In this document: positions 43,261-54,834 of the stretch, piece by piece
Layout: the number at the start of each line of letters is the position of its first letter
How positions within the stretch are numbered: the first letter of the stretch is position 1
NCBI GenBank assembly: GCA_033816765.1
Contig: CM066291.1
Location: forward strand, 930,001 to 994,000
Direction of reading: 5' to 3'
From: Nothopassalora personata
Taxonomy: Eukaryota; Ascomycota; Dothideomycetes; Mycosphaerellales; Mycosphaerellaceae
DNA length: 64,000 nucleotides
Notes under the pieces: model-generated
Database searches by the model: none
The model's input: the letters and a program-made list of their open reading frames with translations, nothing else
Told to the model about the DNA's origin: nothing
Program-made: the position numbers and the translations under genes

Positions 43261-43474
43261 AGTCCATGATAGATTAAGGGAAGTTCGATTGAAGTGGTGG
43301 ATGACACGGCTACGCGGAGGGAGTGAGGGGGGTGGATAGGAGGGCTACGAATTGCGAGTTCCGAGTCCTCATTTTCTTCTATCTGGGGTATACCTACTGT
43401 ACAGTCGTCAAATCATCACTGGTATACATCTCATCAACCTCATTCCTTCTCCCCGAGCCTCTACTTTTCACACT

Positions 43475-43861
43475 CTAGTTGTGGCTCTTCTTTCCACTCG
43501 TATCGTGAATCGCATCCGGCACCTTCTGCTCAACCTTGGTGGGCAGAGCTTCCGCAATCTTATTCGGCACAATCGAGTGGCCCTGGCTGTGGTTGACCTT
43601 GTCCGGGTTACCAGTTGGGTGCACGCTCTCAGGCGCCTTGTTCTCCTGGTGGGGAGTCAGACCCTGCGCAGCAGAGGTTGGGACCTTGGAGTTCTCTGGA
43701 CCGCCAATGTTGTGGGTGGAGGCGGATGGGTTGGAGGTGTCGTGGATCTTGTTGGGGAGGGCCTCTTCGACGGCGAGGGGCGCCTTTTCTTGGATTTTGC
43801 CGGGAACCTTGGAGTTGTTGACTGGGTCGGTGGCGTGGGAGGCGTGGGTTGTTTCGGGCAT
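43475..43861 (-). CDS. Small hydrophilic IHDT-motif protein (paralogue 1)
   Basis: Single exon, 128 aa, ATG at 43861. No Cys and no Trp, very hydrophilic and probably disordered. It contains repeated units of the form (L/V)P-x-K(I/V)-x-x-x-(L/V)P: EEALPNKIHDTSNP, then HSIVPNKIAEALPTKVEQKV and PDAIHDTSGKK. A clear paralogue lies at 58737-59117 in this window. Compared with it this copy has an extra ~42 residues between the first IHDT and NPDK, exactly where the other gene has its intron, but here the stretch is coding-like and open. Function unknown; the composition resembles stress-protection (LEA-like) proteins, which is only an impression. Confidence 0.8.
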   Translation of the reverse strand: MPETTHASHATDPVNNSKVPGKIQEKAPLAVEEALPNKIHDTSNPSASTHNIGGPENSKVPTSAAQGLTPHQENKAPESVHPTGNPDKVNHSQGHSIVPNKIAEALPTKVEQKVPDAIHDTSGKKSHN

Positions 43862-45866
43862 TTTGAGGGTTGAGGCGGCGTTGATGGAGTTAATTGTGAT
43901 TGTTGTTGTTGTGGTGGTGGTGGGGGGTGGTGCTTGGGGGATTGATCTGGTTGCTTGGGATGTTTGCTGTGATGCAGGACGTAGCGCGAGTGGTACAGGT
44001 CGTTATATAGCACGTCCCCGATGCCTTTCTTGCCTGAGGGCGTGCTATGAGCGTGTTGTGACGGCATCGCACAATGGGCTGGCTCCTTGTGGAGCGCTCG
44101 CCTGACATCACAGCCATGTCGACATCCATCTTGGCCATTCGCGGTGGCGATGTCTGAAGTTGGATGTCAGGACGACAAAGGAAGGGCTGATGTCGATATG
44201 AAGTCATAATCAACGTGGCAGGTCGGGGCTTGTTTTCGCCGAGCCTGCCACGACTGATCTTGCCGACCATCTCGCTCTCCGTCATGCATGTTGCGCAACA
44301 TGTATGCATCGACATCACCAATGATGAGGCACTGACTTGCAATTTGCGATGCACACGCACCCCAAAGTGGAAGGATCCCAGCTGGAGACATGGTTACCAC
44401 CTGAATACATGTCAATCTGCTCTTCCACTCTTCATGCTACATCCTGGATGTCACCTGCACTGACGGACAGCAACATGATGAGGTGCGCCTCCCATCTGTT
44501 CTCCCTCCTGACCTACTCACAGCACGGCAATATCGCTCGCGGGTACGACTTCCGTATTCAATGCTCTGGAGGCACTATTCTCGCTGTCTGCCTGTAGGCA
44601 TGAGTCGATTCGCTTGTCGAATGGGAGTGAAGCGCGAGTTTACTCCCGCGATGGGCATGGTGATTCACACCTAGCAACCAGATTGACAAGAGGCCCGCCG
44701 CTACCGTAACCACCGGGCAACGGCAGTTGACGATAGAGTTGCATAAGCCAGTCAAAGTATGGCTACGCAGTTTCATTACCCAACATGATACCGCGAGGAC
44801 CTCCTACAAGTGCAGGGCTCAAATCGCAACGGATTCTACACCTCCTCATCAACATCGGCGGCAGTTACGCTTCGTCCTGAAAGATCCCGTGCGCAGACAA
44901 GTCGTAATATTCTCCAAAGCGGACAAGTCATCAGCAGCAGGTGTACCTCTGTATCCTCGAGCCTGAGTTCATCCGAACTGAAGATTGGCACTGCAGTCGA
45001 GGCCAAACCATTTTATGAGATCAGTCTTACATCTATTCGTCGCTGCAAGAGCATCACCAGAAAGTCAGCTACTATCAACAGGGCGCAACTTCGAGGCGCA
45101 TTTGACTTGGTGAGACTCCAAGCCGTGCTATTGTAGTGGCTTGCACCCATTTGCCATCGAGTAGCCGAGCGCGATGCAGTGTGTGTTCCTACACAGGGCC
45201 GGAAGTGAAAACCCTAGCCATCATGCACAGCACATGCATGGAACGCAATCTTCGGTTAAAAGCCGTTCAACATGAGGCTGTGTAGCTGCTTCTTCTGTAT
45301 GAACGCTCTACTTCCGCTGGCCAGCCTACGAGACTCGACCGACAAGAGCCGAACTTCATAGAACCATTTCGATGATAAAAAAGACTCTGCAGCGGAAGAC
45401 TGCACACTTACTCTACCATCTGATGCTTCGCAGCAGTGCATACGCAATACGAGGGCTAACAAGGCGTAGCGATGTTCGCTCGTAGTAAGGCTGTTACTTT
45501 TCTAAATCGGGCACTTCTCACTCTGGCATGCGCCTCACTCCACCTCGCAATCTGCAGTCTTTACCCTGTCTTGTTCAGGTAAAGTAGATGAGAGCTGGAG
45601 TCAAGCACTGCAGGAAGAACCTTCTTTTTGATTACTTGGCAGGATATGAAAGATCGCATCCCAAACGTTCCAACAGGGTTCCCTGTCAAGCAATAAAGCA
45701 AGCAACAACCAGCTCTCTCTTGACCACGACGACTTTAGGGGTCAAAAGTAGGCAAAGTACAGAACGTCGAGCCGCAATCTTTGGTCTTCGCAGACGCACC
45801 ACACTCGTTTACTCGTTTCAACGCACGTTGCAATCCACATTCGTTTTCAGTCACTCATTATCAATT
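43862..45866. other. Intergenic 2 kb, no gene recognised
   Basis: Divergent intergenic region. It starts with a GTT/GGT-rich low-complexity tract (about 43895-43930) in the leader of the minus-strand gene. Short frames have no protein character. The last ~150 bp are rich in CA/TC words and lead into the gene at 45867. Confidence 0.4.
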
Positions 45867-47838
45867 ATGAAGTTCACCTCTTTTCAAATCGTTGCGTTGT
45901 TGGCCATCACAACGGCAGCTTTCCCTGTCGGCAGTAAGGGCAATTGATTTTCTAACAATGACTCATACTGACAGCTCTCTAGCGAACAACGAAGCCGCAA
46001 TAGCGAAGCCACTGAAGCAGCGTGATATCGACGATGGATTATCTCCAGCAACTGGTCACCAACACAGGAGGCGTCAGCCTGGTGGACAAGGTAAGGAGAG
46101 CAAGATGAGCAAAGTCGTCACAATAGTTAAGACCGGTCAAGAATCTACACCCAGCTCGCATGGCTCGACTGCCGGCAGTGCTGGCGTTGAGGATCAATCC
46201 ACCGGCGCTTCGTCCCATACATATTCGCACTTGGTGGCTGCACAAAAGTTCTCACTCGCGCCCAAGGGAATTAAGCCAGGCCAAACTGTGCCTGTAGCGG
46301 GTCAGAAGAGCACAAAGAACGGGAAGGGAAGCAAGTCTGCCGCTACGCTGGGCAATACTGGCTCCCAACCTGAATCAGCCATGATGAAATCTAGCGACCT
46401 GAGGAGCGCGGGATCTGGTAGATCTCTTTGCTACCCTGCATCGGGGAATGCAGAGCTCTTGGCTGATCATTGATTGTGTAGGTATGGCTGGAGGTACAGG
46501 TAATTTGCCAGATGCTCCCAGCACGCCCAACATTGCGACTGATGCAACAACAAAAGGCCTAGACGGTGGGGTTGGAGAGTCGACGCCATACGTTGCTAAG
46601 CCATGTAAGCGCCTACTTCTCTTAATCGGAGCTACCTACTGACATCTTTCGAGCATACGCACAGGCTTCAGATGATATCGGCTCTAACCCCAACTCTCAA
46701 CCATGCGTCTGCCCCAACCCTTCGTCCAGCACATCCGTCGACTCTGTCGGCTCTAGTGACCCGACCAACTGCTCGTCCTCAAGCAGCTCCAGCTCCTGTG
46801 CGTGTATCTGCGGCACTCCAGACTCTGCGCCCCCAAGCTATAACACTCCGGATTCTAGTGGTGACCCCGGTAAGTCGGAACGCTAACGTCGCTCTGAGCG
46901 TGAGCATAATTGATACCCTTCATAGCCTCTCCTTCGTACGACTCGACTACTGAAGAAGACTGTGATCCAGAGGATACTACAGACTCCAAAGCACCTACTA
47001 CAGAAGCGACTGATGATGAGGCTGCCCCATGTGAGTCAAGAGCATCTGTCTGCACATGAAGTCACTGACGAAATCACAGCTTACGAGAGCTCCACCGCTA
47101 CCGATGAGTCCACGGACACGTCTACCGATACTCAGGGGCAGGACGGCGGTGTTGGCGAGTCCAAAGAGCCTGAGCACGATGCAACCGGGAAATCAGAGGC
47201 AGCACCGTCTTATGGTTAGTTTCACGAGCAACTTATTAACATAGGTTATTGCTAATTCTCTACTAGAGGCGCAGTCGACCAAGGACAATGCTTCGCAGAC
47301 TGCTGGTACCGGCGCAAATCAGGCTAAGAAAGATGCAACCGGGAAATCAGATGCAGCAGCTACTGATGCTCACACCGACGCAAATCAGCAAAAGGATGCT
47401 GACTCAAAAGAAGTCCCTCCAAGCTACGCCACTCCCGACACAGATGATGCAACTCAGCCAAAGGATGCTGACTCAAAAGATCTCGCTCCAAGCTACGCCG
47501 TTCCCGAGACAGATGATACTACCAAGCAACCAGTCAATACCGACTCTCATGCTCAAGGAGCCGTAACTCCATCCAAGACTCCAGCTAAATCTGCCACCAA
47601 CCCAACTCAGCCGAAGGATGCTGACTCAAAACAAGCCCCTCCAAGCTACACCGCTCCCGAGACACATAATACTACCAAGAATCCAGTCAAGACCGATTCT
47701 CATGCCCAAGGAGCCTCAACTCCAGCCAAGAACCCAGCTGATGCCAAAAAGCCTGCTCCTCCATCGTATGACTCAACAGCTGTGGCTTCCGGCAGTGGTG
47801 GCAAGAAGCTCTTCAAGCGCGTCGAGTTCACAGCTTGA
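45867..47838 (+). CDS. Secreted, repetitive, Ser/Thr/Asp-rich protein with seven exons
   Basis: Exons 45867-45933, 45983-46417, 46482-46604, 46654-46869, 46926-47030, 47080-47214 and 47267-47838 join to 550 aa. All six introns are canonical, ~48-64 nt, and all are phase 1. The N-terminus is a signal peptide (MKFTSFQIVALLAITTAAFP). The rest is hydrophilic and disordered. A PSY motif recurs: KPSYAQ, PPSYNT, SPSYDS, APSYES, APSYGE, PPSYAT, APSYAV, PPSYTA and PPSYDS; the first, third, fourth and fifth fall on or just next to an exon junction. Exon 4 has a Cys patch (CVCP, CACICG). Exon 7 holds repeats of QPKDADSK...PSY..PETDDTTK and TDSHAQGA. A wall-associated or secreted protein is likely. Function unknown; low complexity and secretion would fit an effector or surface protein. 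Confidence 0.75.
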
Positions 47839-48398
47839 GCTTTTTCAGGTCATTGCACTCATCTCATGGTCGCAATTGGGGAGGTAATGGCTACGTGGGA
47901 CGCTGGGTACAGGACCCCTTGAAAGCTGTAATGTCTTATATCATTCTGCACGAACGCTGTGTTGTATACACACACATGAAGAGAGGTTAAGGAATGTTCC
48001 TGTGCGCAATTGTGTAGAATATGAGTCTCCTGTACTGTTGCTCTTGAATTGTGATGGAATACGTCGTTTCTATTCCTCTTTAATCATCTCGTGCTATGCC
48101 GAGAGATGTCGGCGTAACTTTCTTCCGGGTGGGTTCTGTGACAGCAATTGAGCCGATGACAAGTCAACTTCGGCATTAACGACTTCGCCTATCAACAGCA
48201 CGCGGCACGTTAGGTGGAGAGCTATCACACTATGCATTACAAGTGCGTTCCTGCGCCTTGCATCATGCAATCCCGGTATGAGTTGATACCATTAGGATAT
48301 TATTACTGAGGTCGTTTTTGCAACTTTTTGCATATATCACACCCTTCCAGTCTTAAAAGAGCCATAACAACACCAGATCACGTACAGCGGCAGCAATA
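47839..48398. other. Intergenic, no gene recognised
   Basis: About 560 bp between two genes of the same orientation. Nothing protein-like; expected 3' UTR and promoter. Confidence 0.4.
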
Positions 48399-49493
48399 AT
48401 GGGCGGCGGACCAGGAGATCACCTCCTCGCACTGCTCCCATTTCCGGAGCCGAAAGACATCTTCTCTGCCCTCCAGAAGAAGTTCCCACTCCTCACCATA
48501 ACCTACCGCCAGACATCATCCAGCAACAACGCCACCGAACTCTATGAATCCGTTCCGAAACACCTCTGGCACTCTGCAACGATCCTCATGACCCTCTTCA
48601 CGTTCCCGCAGGACGTCAAGGGAGTCCCTAACCTGGAACTGGTCCACCTCGTCTCAGCCGGAAGCAACCAACTCCAAGGCCAACCGCTGTGGAAAGACAG
48701 CGATGTCACCATCACGACAAGTAGTGGTATTCATGGTCCGCAGATTGCCGAATGGGTCATCATGACCGGACTTGTGGGCAGCCATCACTACAAGCAACTC
48801 TACGAGCTGCAGAAAGCACATCGATGGGGTGGGAGCAGCGAGACAGATTATCGTGCAGTGCGCGACAAGGTCGGGCAGAAGATTGGCATTCTGGGGTATG
48901 GAAGCATTGGACGACAGGTTGGTAGAGTCGCGAGTGCGATGGGTATGGAGGTGTTGGCTTTCACGGCGACGGAGAAAGATACTGCGGAGAAGAAGAGAGA
49001 CAACGGCTATGTCGTGCCTGGGACTGGTGATGTGGAGGGCCGAATACCGAAGGAATGGTATTATGGGCTGGACACGGAGTCCTTGCACAACTTCCTGAAG
49101 CAAGATCTTGACTGGCTAGTGGTCTCTGTGCCGCTTACGGACCAGACACGGCACTTCCTAGGCAAAGCCGAGTTCAAGGTCTTGAGCCAGGACGGCAAGA
49201 GACCAGCCTTCGTTACCAACATCGCGAGAGGTTCGATTCTCAAGCAGCAGGACTTGATCGATGCGCTCAAGGACGGGACGCTGAGTGGTGCCGCGCTGGA
49301 CGTCACAGATCCTGAGCCATTGCCAGAGGACAGCGAGTTGTGGGACCTGTCCAACGTGATCTTGACGCCCCATATCAGTAGCAGTAGTGGCGCGTACACG
49401 GAGAGAACATTTGATCTACTAGAGAAGAATCTGGAGAGGCGGGAGAAGGGCGAGAGGTTGATCAATGTCGTCAATCGGAAGAGAGGATATTGA
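48399..49493 (+). CDS. D-isomer-specific 2-hydroxyacid dehydrogenase
   Basis: Single exon, 364 aa, ATG start. Typical two-domain NAD(P)-dependent enzyme of the D-2-hydroxyacid dehydrogenase family. Evidence: nucleotide-binding GYGSIG at 166-171 inside KIGILGYGSIGRQVG, catalytic Arg277 in TNIARGSI, Glu306 in DPEPLP and His325 in LTPHISSSSG, all correctly spaced. IHGPQIAEWV near 111-120 matches the conserved segment before the cofactor domain. An insertion of ~35 residues with many Lys/Glu (193-228) lies after the first Rossmann strands. Family members reduce glyoxylate, hydroxypyruvate or other 2-oxoacids; the substrate cannot be told. No obvious targeting signal. Intact. Confidence 0.92.
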   Translation: MGGGPGDHLLALLPFPEPKDIFSALQKKFPLLTITYRQTSSSNNATELYESVPKHLWHSATILMTLFTFPQDVKGVPNLELVHLVSAGSNQLQGQPLWKDSDVTITTSSGIHGPQIAEWVIMTGLVGSHHYKQLYELQKAHRWGGSSETDYRAVRDKVGQKIGILGYGSIGRQVGRVASAMGMEVLAFTATEKDTAEKKRDNGYVVPGTGDVEGRIPKEWYYGLDTESLHNFLKQDLDWLVVSVPLTDQTRHFLGKAEFKVLSQDGKRPAFVTNIARGSILKQQDLIDALKDGTLSGAALDVTDPEPLPEDSELWDLSNVILTPHISSSSGAYTERTFDLLEKNLERREKGERLINVVNRKRGY

Positions 49494-50035
49494 TCATGCG
49501 ATAACGTCGAATAGACTTTCTTGTCCCATAGGCTGACTGTGTTGCGCTAGCTAAGCTTTACTTCCCCGGTGCTGTACAATGTGCAGCCTGGAAGGTACAT
49601 GCGCCATTCGCCTGAAGAGTGGAAAGATCGCCATAACTGTAACACAGTATCTCGCTCAGTCCTGGGTTGCCCAGACTTCTTCCCGGGCTGCATGGAATGT
49701 CTTTTCAACTGCATATACCGTCCTCGCACCTCACCGCTCGATCATACTCTCAGCCTTGCATTAAGGGGTATCATATTCATCAACGACTCAACCTCTATTC
49801 TTTCCATCGCAGCATCTCTAAGCTACTTTAGTCCTTCCATGGATTGCTCCATACCCTGCCATAATATGTGCACCAGTTCTGTCCAACTTTTGGTTGCATC
49901 CCATGCTTATGTACACACCCGAACCGCTGATCTGCTTTCCTCTCATACCAGACGCCCATATCGCTCGTATCGTATAGATCGGTGTCCGGCCCATTATGTT
50001 GTATCTTGGTGTACCTGCCACATCTTCATCTGTTG
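49494..50035. other. Intergenic between convergent genes
   Basis: About 540 bp holding both 3' UTRs. A plus-strand frame across it (49569-50132) overlaps the end of the receptor gene and has no domain character. Confidence 0.4.
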
Positions 50036-51945
50036 CTATCGTTTCTGGAAGTTGCGGCGTATTGGAAATCCTTGTGAGGAGACATCCTCCGTCTCGCCTG
50101 CTTCACTAGGCGAACTGAGGATCATGTCGTGAGAGTAGTACTCCCTTGGCTCAAAGCTGACGGACGTCGTGCTACTTGCTCCCGAGGGAGCGCTCGGAGC
50201 CGAGAAGCTTGGATTTGGTGCGTTGTAGCGTGTGCTGTCGCTCGATGCTGCTCTTCTGCCCTGGACGAAGTAGTCGTCATGCTGTATCGCCCGTTGTGCA
50301 CAGAGTCTTGGGTGGTATGCAGGTGCAGTTTGACTTGGCGGACTGTTACCGGCTGGTGATGGCGTTATGCGGCCCACGTACTGGGGTGGAATTTGGCTCC
50401 GCATCGTTTGTGTATGCGGTGCCATAGTCTGACTGCTGTCCCATGGTACGGATTTGTCCAGAGAAGGTGAGTCTCGATAGCCGTGAATGGGACTTCTGTA
50501 CGATTCGTCTGGAGAGTGGATAGGGCTGAATGTCTTGAGATCCAGCTCGTCCATCGTAATCACATAGTCTGGCTTGCCTTGCATCTCAAATGTGGTCGAC
50601 TGATGGCCGCGTTGTAACTGAAGGAGTTCATGTCTAGAGTTACTCCGCATAATGTCAGGCTTCGCATCCAGGCTCACGAACTCCTGTCTCTTTTTGGAGA
50701 ACTTCGATCGGAAGAAATCGAACCAGGCTGAGAACACGGTTGGTCGTGTCAGCATGAGGAAAGCTTGAAGTCCGGCAAGCGCGAGCATGAACAGTACAGC
50801 CGCTACCACTGTCTCGTTGACGAGCCAGGCTTTCACGAGGTGCAGGCACTGATCTTTGTCGTTTGGGTGCGACGCCAAGCATGTGAGCCATGGCATGATC
50901 TTCACCAGGTCGTTCACAGCACTCTGTTGCATGCCGTCCAAATACACGAACACAATGGAAAAGAAAATGACGTCGATCAGGATGATGCTGACGATACATA
51001 TTCCTCGCCACTGTAGCCATAGCACCTTCTTCAGGCGACGGTAGACTGCCCGAGCGGTCTGTGCCCGTACGCTGCCAACGCGAGACGTGCCGCCGTTGCT
51101 TGACGCGTTCGTGGACGTATCGGCTTGGTCGGACCAGAGATTCTTCAGGTATACATGAATGCAGTATCCGAAGGTGTAGATCTGCAACAGTGCGGCTCCG
51201 CCTGCCATGGCAAGCAAAGGGCCCCAGAAGTCGGCCATGGAGCTCTTGTGATTGACGTGACATGCCGAGCCGAATCGAAAGCTGACCCCCGTGATGGTTA
51301 TGGTCGTGGTGAACAGTACGGCCGGAATGCCCCAGCCAACGAGTTGTGAGGCGTAGAAGAACTTGCGGCCAGGCACGATGTCCCAGCAGATTTGCAAATT
51401 CATCGACAGCGCACGAAGGAAGATCCACATGCCTGCTGTCAGACCTCCAGCTATGATAAAGGCGCCGGACCATGCGCATTCCATTGACGAGTACATGTCG
51501 TTGGGTGTAATCTCGTCATAGCACTGATCCGGTTTTGCGCCAAGCGGTATCGTGAATCCTAGTGCGATCATGGCCAGTCCGATGACCAAGCAGACGCTGA
51601 GGTAGTGTTTTCGGGTCTCCTGAGCTGGCAGGAAGGCATAAGACACCAGCATGAATACCAGAAGTATGAGGCCGGCCACGTTGAGCCATTCGGAGACAAC
51701 GCCGTAGGTTTGAAACCGTGTAGAGTATGTCCAGTCCGTGGCGGGACATGGCAGGCAACATGATGGATGCCCTGCGAGTCCGTCTATCGTGGCGCAAAGC
51801 CGCCCAGACACAACTTCACACAGTCAGCTCTACCCAGCACTTCTTCTATGCATGACTTACATCCACGGTGTCCGAACTTCGATTCGTCCAGGAACGGCGC
51901 AACACAATTGCCCAAAAGGTCGGACACCGTCGAATTGCTCGCCAT
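50036..51945 (-). CDS. Seven-transmembrane GPCR-like protein, Frizzled/cAR-type
   Basis: Two exons, 51861-51945 and 50036-51813, separated by a 47-nt canonical intron, give 620 aa from ATG 51945 (MASNSTVSDLLGNC). A short Cys-rich extracellular N-terminus (NCVAPF, LCATIDGLAGHPSCCLPCP) precedes seven hydrophobic segments: VVSEWLNVAGLILLVFMLVS, YLSVCLVIGLAMIALGF, AFIIAGGLTAGMWIFLRAL, YASQLVGWGIPAVLFTTTIT, FWGPLLAMAGGAALLQIYTF, GICIVSIILIDVIFFSIVFV and VVAAVLFMLALAGLQAFLML. A Cys in each extracellular loop (CYDEI, MECAW) could form disulfides. The ~230-residue cytoplasmic tail is Ser/Pro-rich, suited to phosphorylation. Order and loops resemble fungal Frizzled-like orphan receptors; ligand unknown. 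Confidence 0.8.
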
Positions 51946-54834
51946 AACGACTCATGAAAATGATGCTCTTAAGCTCAATGTCTTGGGCTGCTCGCCTCAG
52001 CACGGCCCGTAGCCTTCAAGACTACTCCTGCCGGCTGTCTGATGTATGACACGGCCGTGGAGGGTGCTAATGCCGTCTGATCCGGGTTGCGATCGTATCA
52101 AATCGTCGCTGGTCGCCAGTCTATACGATCCTTCTCAATCGTCCATCGTGTGGCAAAGTCCAGGTTCGTAGGCCAGAGATTATGAGATTGGTCTCAGATT
52201 GGCGGATCGATCTGAGAGAAGCGTTGGACGGTATCGAGAGACCGTAATGCGTATATGGTCAGATCACAGGTGCTGCAGAACTCCAGAAGAAAGGAAAGTG
52301 GTGTCCGGGCAGACGACGGGCGTAGCTGAATAAGGACCGCGATGAGGGAATTGGCAGTATGGAGCGTTCAGCGAGCGACGGGTAAGAGGCAAGCAGTCAG
52401 AGCAGAGGAAGTGATGTGAGAAGCCTCAATGGATCCAGGATCGACCTACCATGTCGTTGCCTTGGGTTAGCAGGACGAGACCGGGCCGCAGGGCCCGGGC
52501 AGGCGGGACGGGAGTCGTGTGTTCCCATACCAGTCGCGCTGCGAAGACGACGATACGACCCTTGCCGGGCGGCGAAGGTGGAGTGTGCAGCCTGTGCAGC
52601 CTGTGCAGCCATGTTTTGGCCAGCAGGAGAAACGTCGTTGACTCGTTGCGGTGTCGACCACTCACAGCCTGTGCCGGCGCCGAGCCTTTAGCCGGGCGCG
52701 CCATGCGAGACCCCCTGCACCTCCAAGGCAACGCGACGGCGACCTCTCATTCGAAGGACTGGCTCCCGAGACGCACGCAACTGCACATCCCGATTCCACG
52801 TCCGTCATGACAAGCAGCCTCATCAGTATGCATATCCAACACACGCAGAGGCGCCTACACTTCCGCATTGCCGCGCCTGCCGCTGAAAGTCTGTACAGAA
52901 CGTCGCTGCCGTCCAGGCCTGCGATCTGCGACCCATCGAGCGACGATAATGCTTGATCCATCACGCCCACCAAAGACTCCACGCGAAGAGGATTTGGCAG
53001 GTTCGTGCGCCGACAAGGTCTGTACACTCGTATCGAGTGTCACCTCCGGACCAGCTTTGTATGCCACAGATTCCTCTCGAAGCAGGTGGGGTTGTCTCAC
53101 GGTAACGCGAAGCGTCACAGCGGGCCTGTCGTACTCTCTGACATTATCGAAGCGCATCGGCGACATGCACTCTGAGTCGTCGACACGCCAAATTCACCGT
53201 CAGCAGCGTGTTGCTGTGCGCGCTTGACCCGGCGGGAAAATTTGCCGTTTGTCATGAGAGAGAGAGAGAGAGAGGGAGAGGCGCCACTTTGGGCTATTTG
53301 GCCTGCTAACGTGCTGCTAGCGCAATTTCGCGTGGTCGAATAGCTACTCCTGCAGCCCTATAAGCACTCCCATTGGTGCTGAACCTGTACTTCAACAGTC
53401 CCAATCGATCTTGAAGACTGGCTACTTTGCGCCGTACTGGCTCAGTCGAGCATCGAGCCCCAAATAGTCAAGCTGAGGCCAGCATGTCAAGATCGCATGG
53501 CACATCTCATGAAGAAAGCTCTTCCAACACCTCCAATGTGCTTGGCGTATCAATTCCGGAAGGCTTGCGCGTACAACCATTGCCACAGTACATGCTGTAA
53601 TAAGGCACGAAGGAACACATTCCTAGCATTGGTAAGACTACTACTGCAGACGACACAACGTCCAAGCCGCGCAGACACTTGTCTCGGTAATTGCACTGTG
53701 CGGCGTTGTGCCCAAGATGCAACATAGGTCTTTGGGTACAACGTTCTTCTACGCGCTGGCGAATAACACATTTGTTCTCCCAATCACATGACCTAGAGCG
53801 CATCGACCCTCGTCTCCTATAATATGTAACTCTGGTCTAGGACGCACATCCTTGTCGTTCCCCGTCGCCTTCCCTACCTCCACCACGGCAAGACGACGAT
53901 CGTTTCATCGCTTCGCGCTTGACATGCGGACAGGCCAGTCCGGTGTGGTCTGTCCACGACAAGATCCACAAATGGCGCGGCGACCACCTTGATCAGGAAA
54001 GAGAGGCGACTGAAAGGTCCCGTCTGCATCAGGCCTGCTAGGGCTTCCAAGACCGCGGACAACATGCATCTTCGTAGTTCACCACGAGACTCTACCGGAT
54101 GTATACTGGGCCAGCATGACTCGGGCTTTCTCCATCTTGCCTGCAGACTGATCGCACCGCCGTGTCGTGTACGTACAGCCACACGGTACATGGACCTTGG
54201 CCTGCATAGAACAGCCGAGGATGAGAATTCAATCGTTGGTACCTAGGTACCGTATACCCTGGGCCCGGACTTCCACGAGAAGCAGCATTGATCATCGTCC
54301 AGGGCACGATGAATATCGTTCTCACGCCTAGTCGTGCCAGTGTTGGGATTGTCCCTTGAAGGATAGAAGGATGAAAGTAAAGCTGTACTCAGTACTCAAT
54401 CTGGCGAGGCCATTCGATGCTCTCCAAGCGTCGGCATATCACCTGATGTCATCCAGGGCAACGAGTCGTGAATCTCGGTCTGGGCTCACAGACAGGATTC
54501 CGTCGGTGTTCTGGACGATTTACGAGTGGTCCGGATGGTAACGGTCATCACTGCCAGCAGACGATATGACCAGTGCGTTCAAACTCTCTGACGATCGGCC
54601 TCTTCGCAACGTCAGAGAACGGCACAGCTTCCAGCGAGGATCATCATGATTGCGCCGCATCTCCCGTATGGCAACTCTTCGCAGACAACGTGAAGGATGA
54701 AGTCAATGCTGAATTCATCACAACCTTAAGGAGTGCCCAGTGAACCGCCCAAGACCCTGAATCCAGCCGGATCACCCATCCAATCTGACAGCGCCGCAAC
54801 CCTCCAACTCCAAATCCGCGAAACAAATAGGGTA
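51946..54834. other. Gene-poor 2.9 kb intergenic stretch
   Basis: No protein-like frame on either strand. Contains a (GA)n microsatellite (53251-53279) and a 14-bp perfect palindrome GGTACCTAGGTACC near 54238. It includes the promoter of the receptor gene and the 3' UTR of the DUF202 gene. Confidence 0.4.
53251..53279. repeat. (GA)n microsatellite
   Basis: Dinucleotide run of about 11 GA units followed by GGGAGAGG. Confidence 0.85.

Noticed and set aside
43536..44105. 189-codon plus-strand frame opposite the IHDT-motif gene
   Set aside because: It is the antisense of the paralogue-supported gene and continues into GTT/GGT simple repeats.
54238..54251. 14-bp palindrome GGTACCTAGGTACC
   Set aside because: A single copy in intergenic DNA with no neighbouring feature; could be chance.
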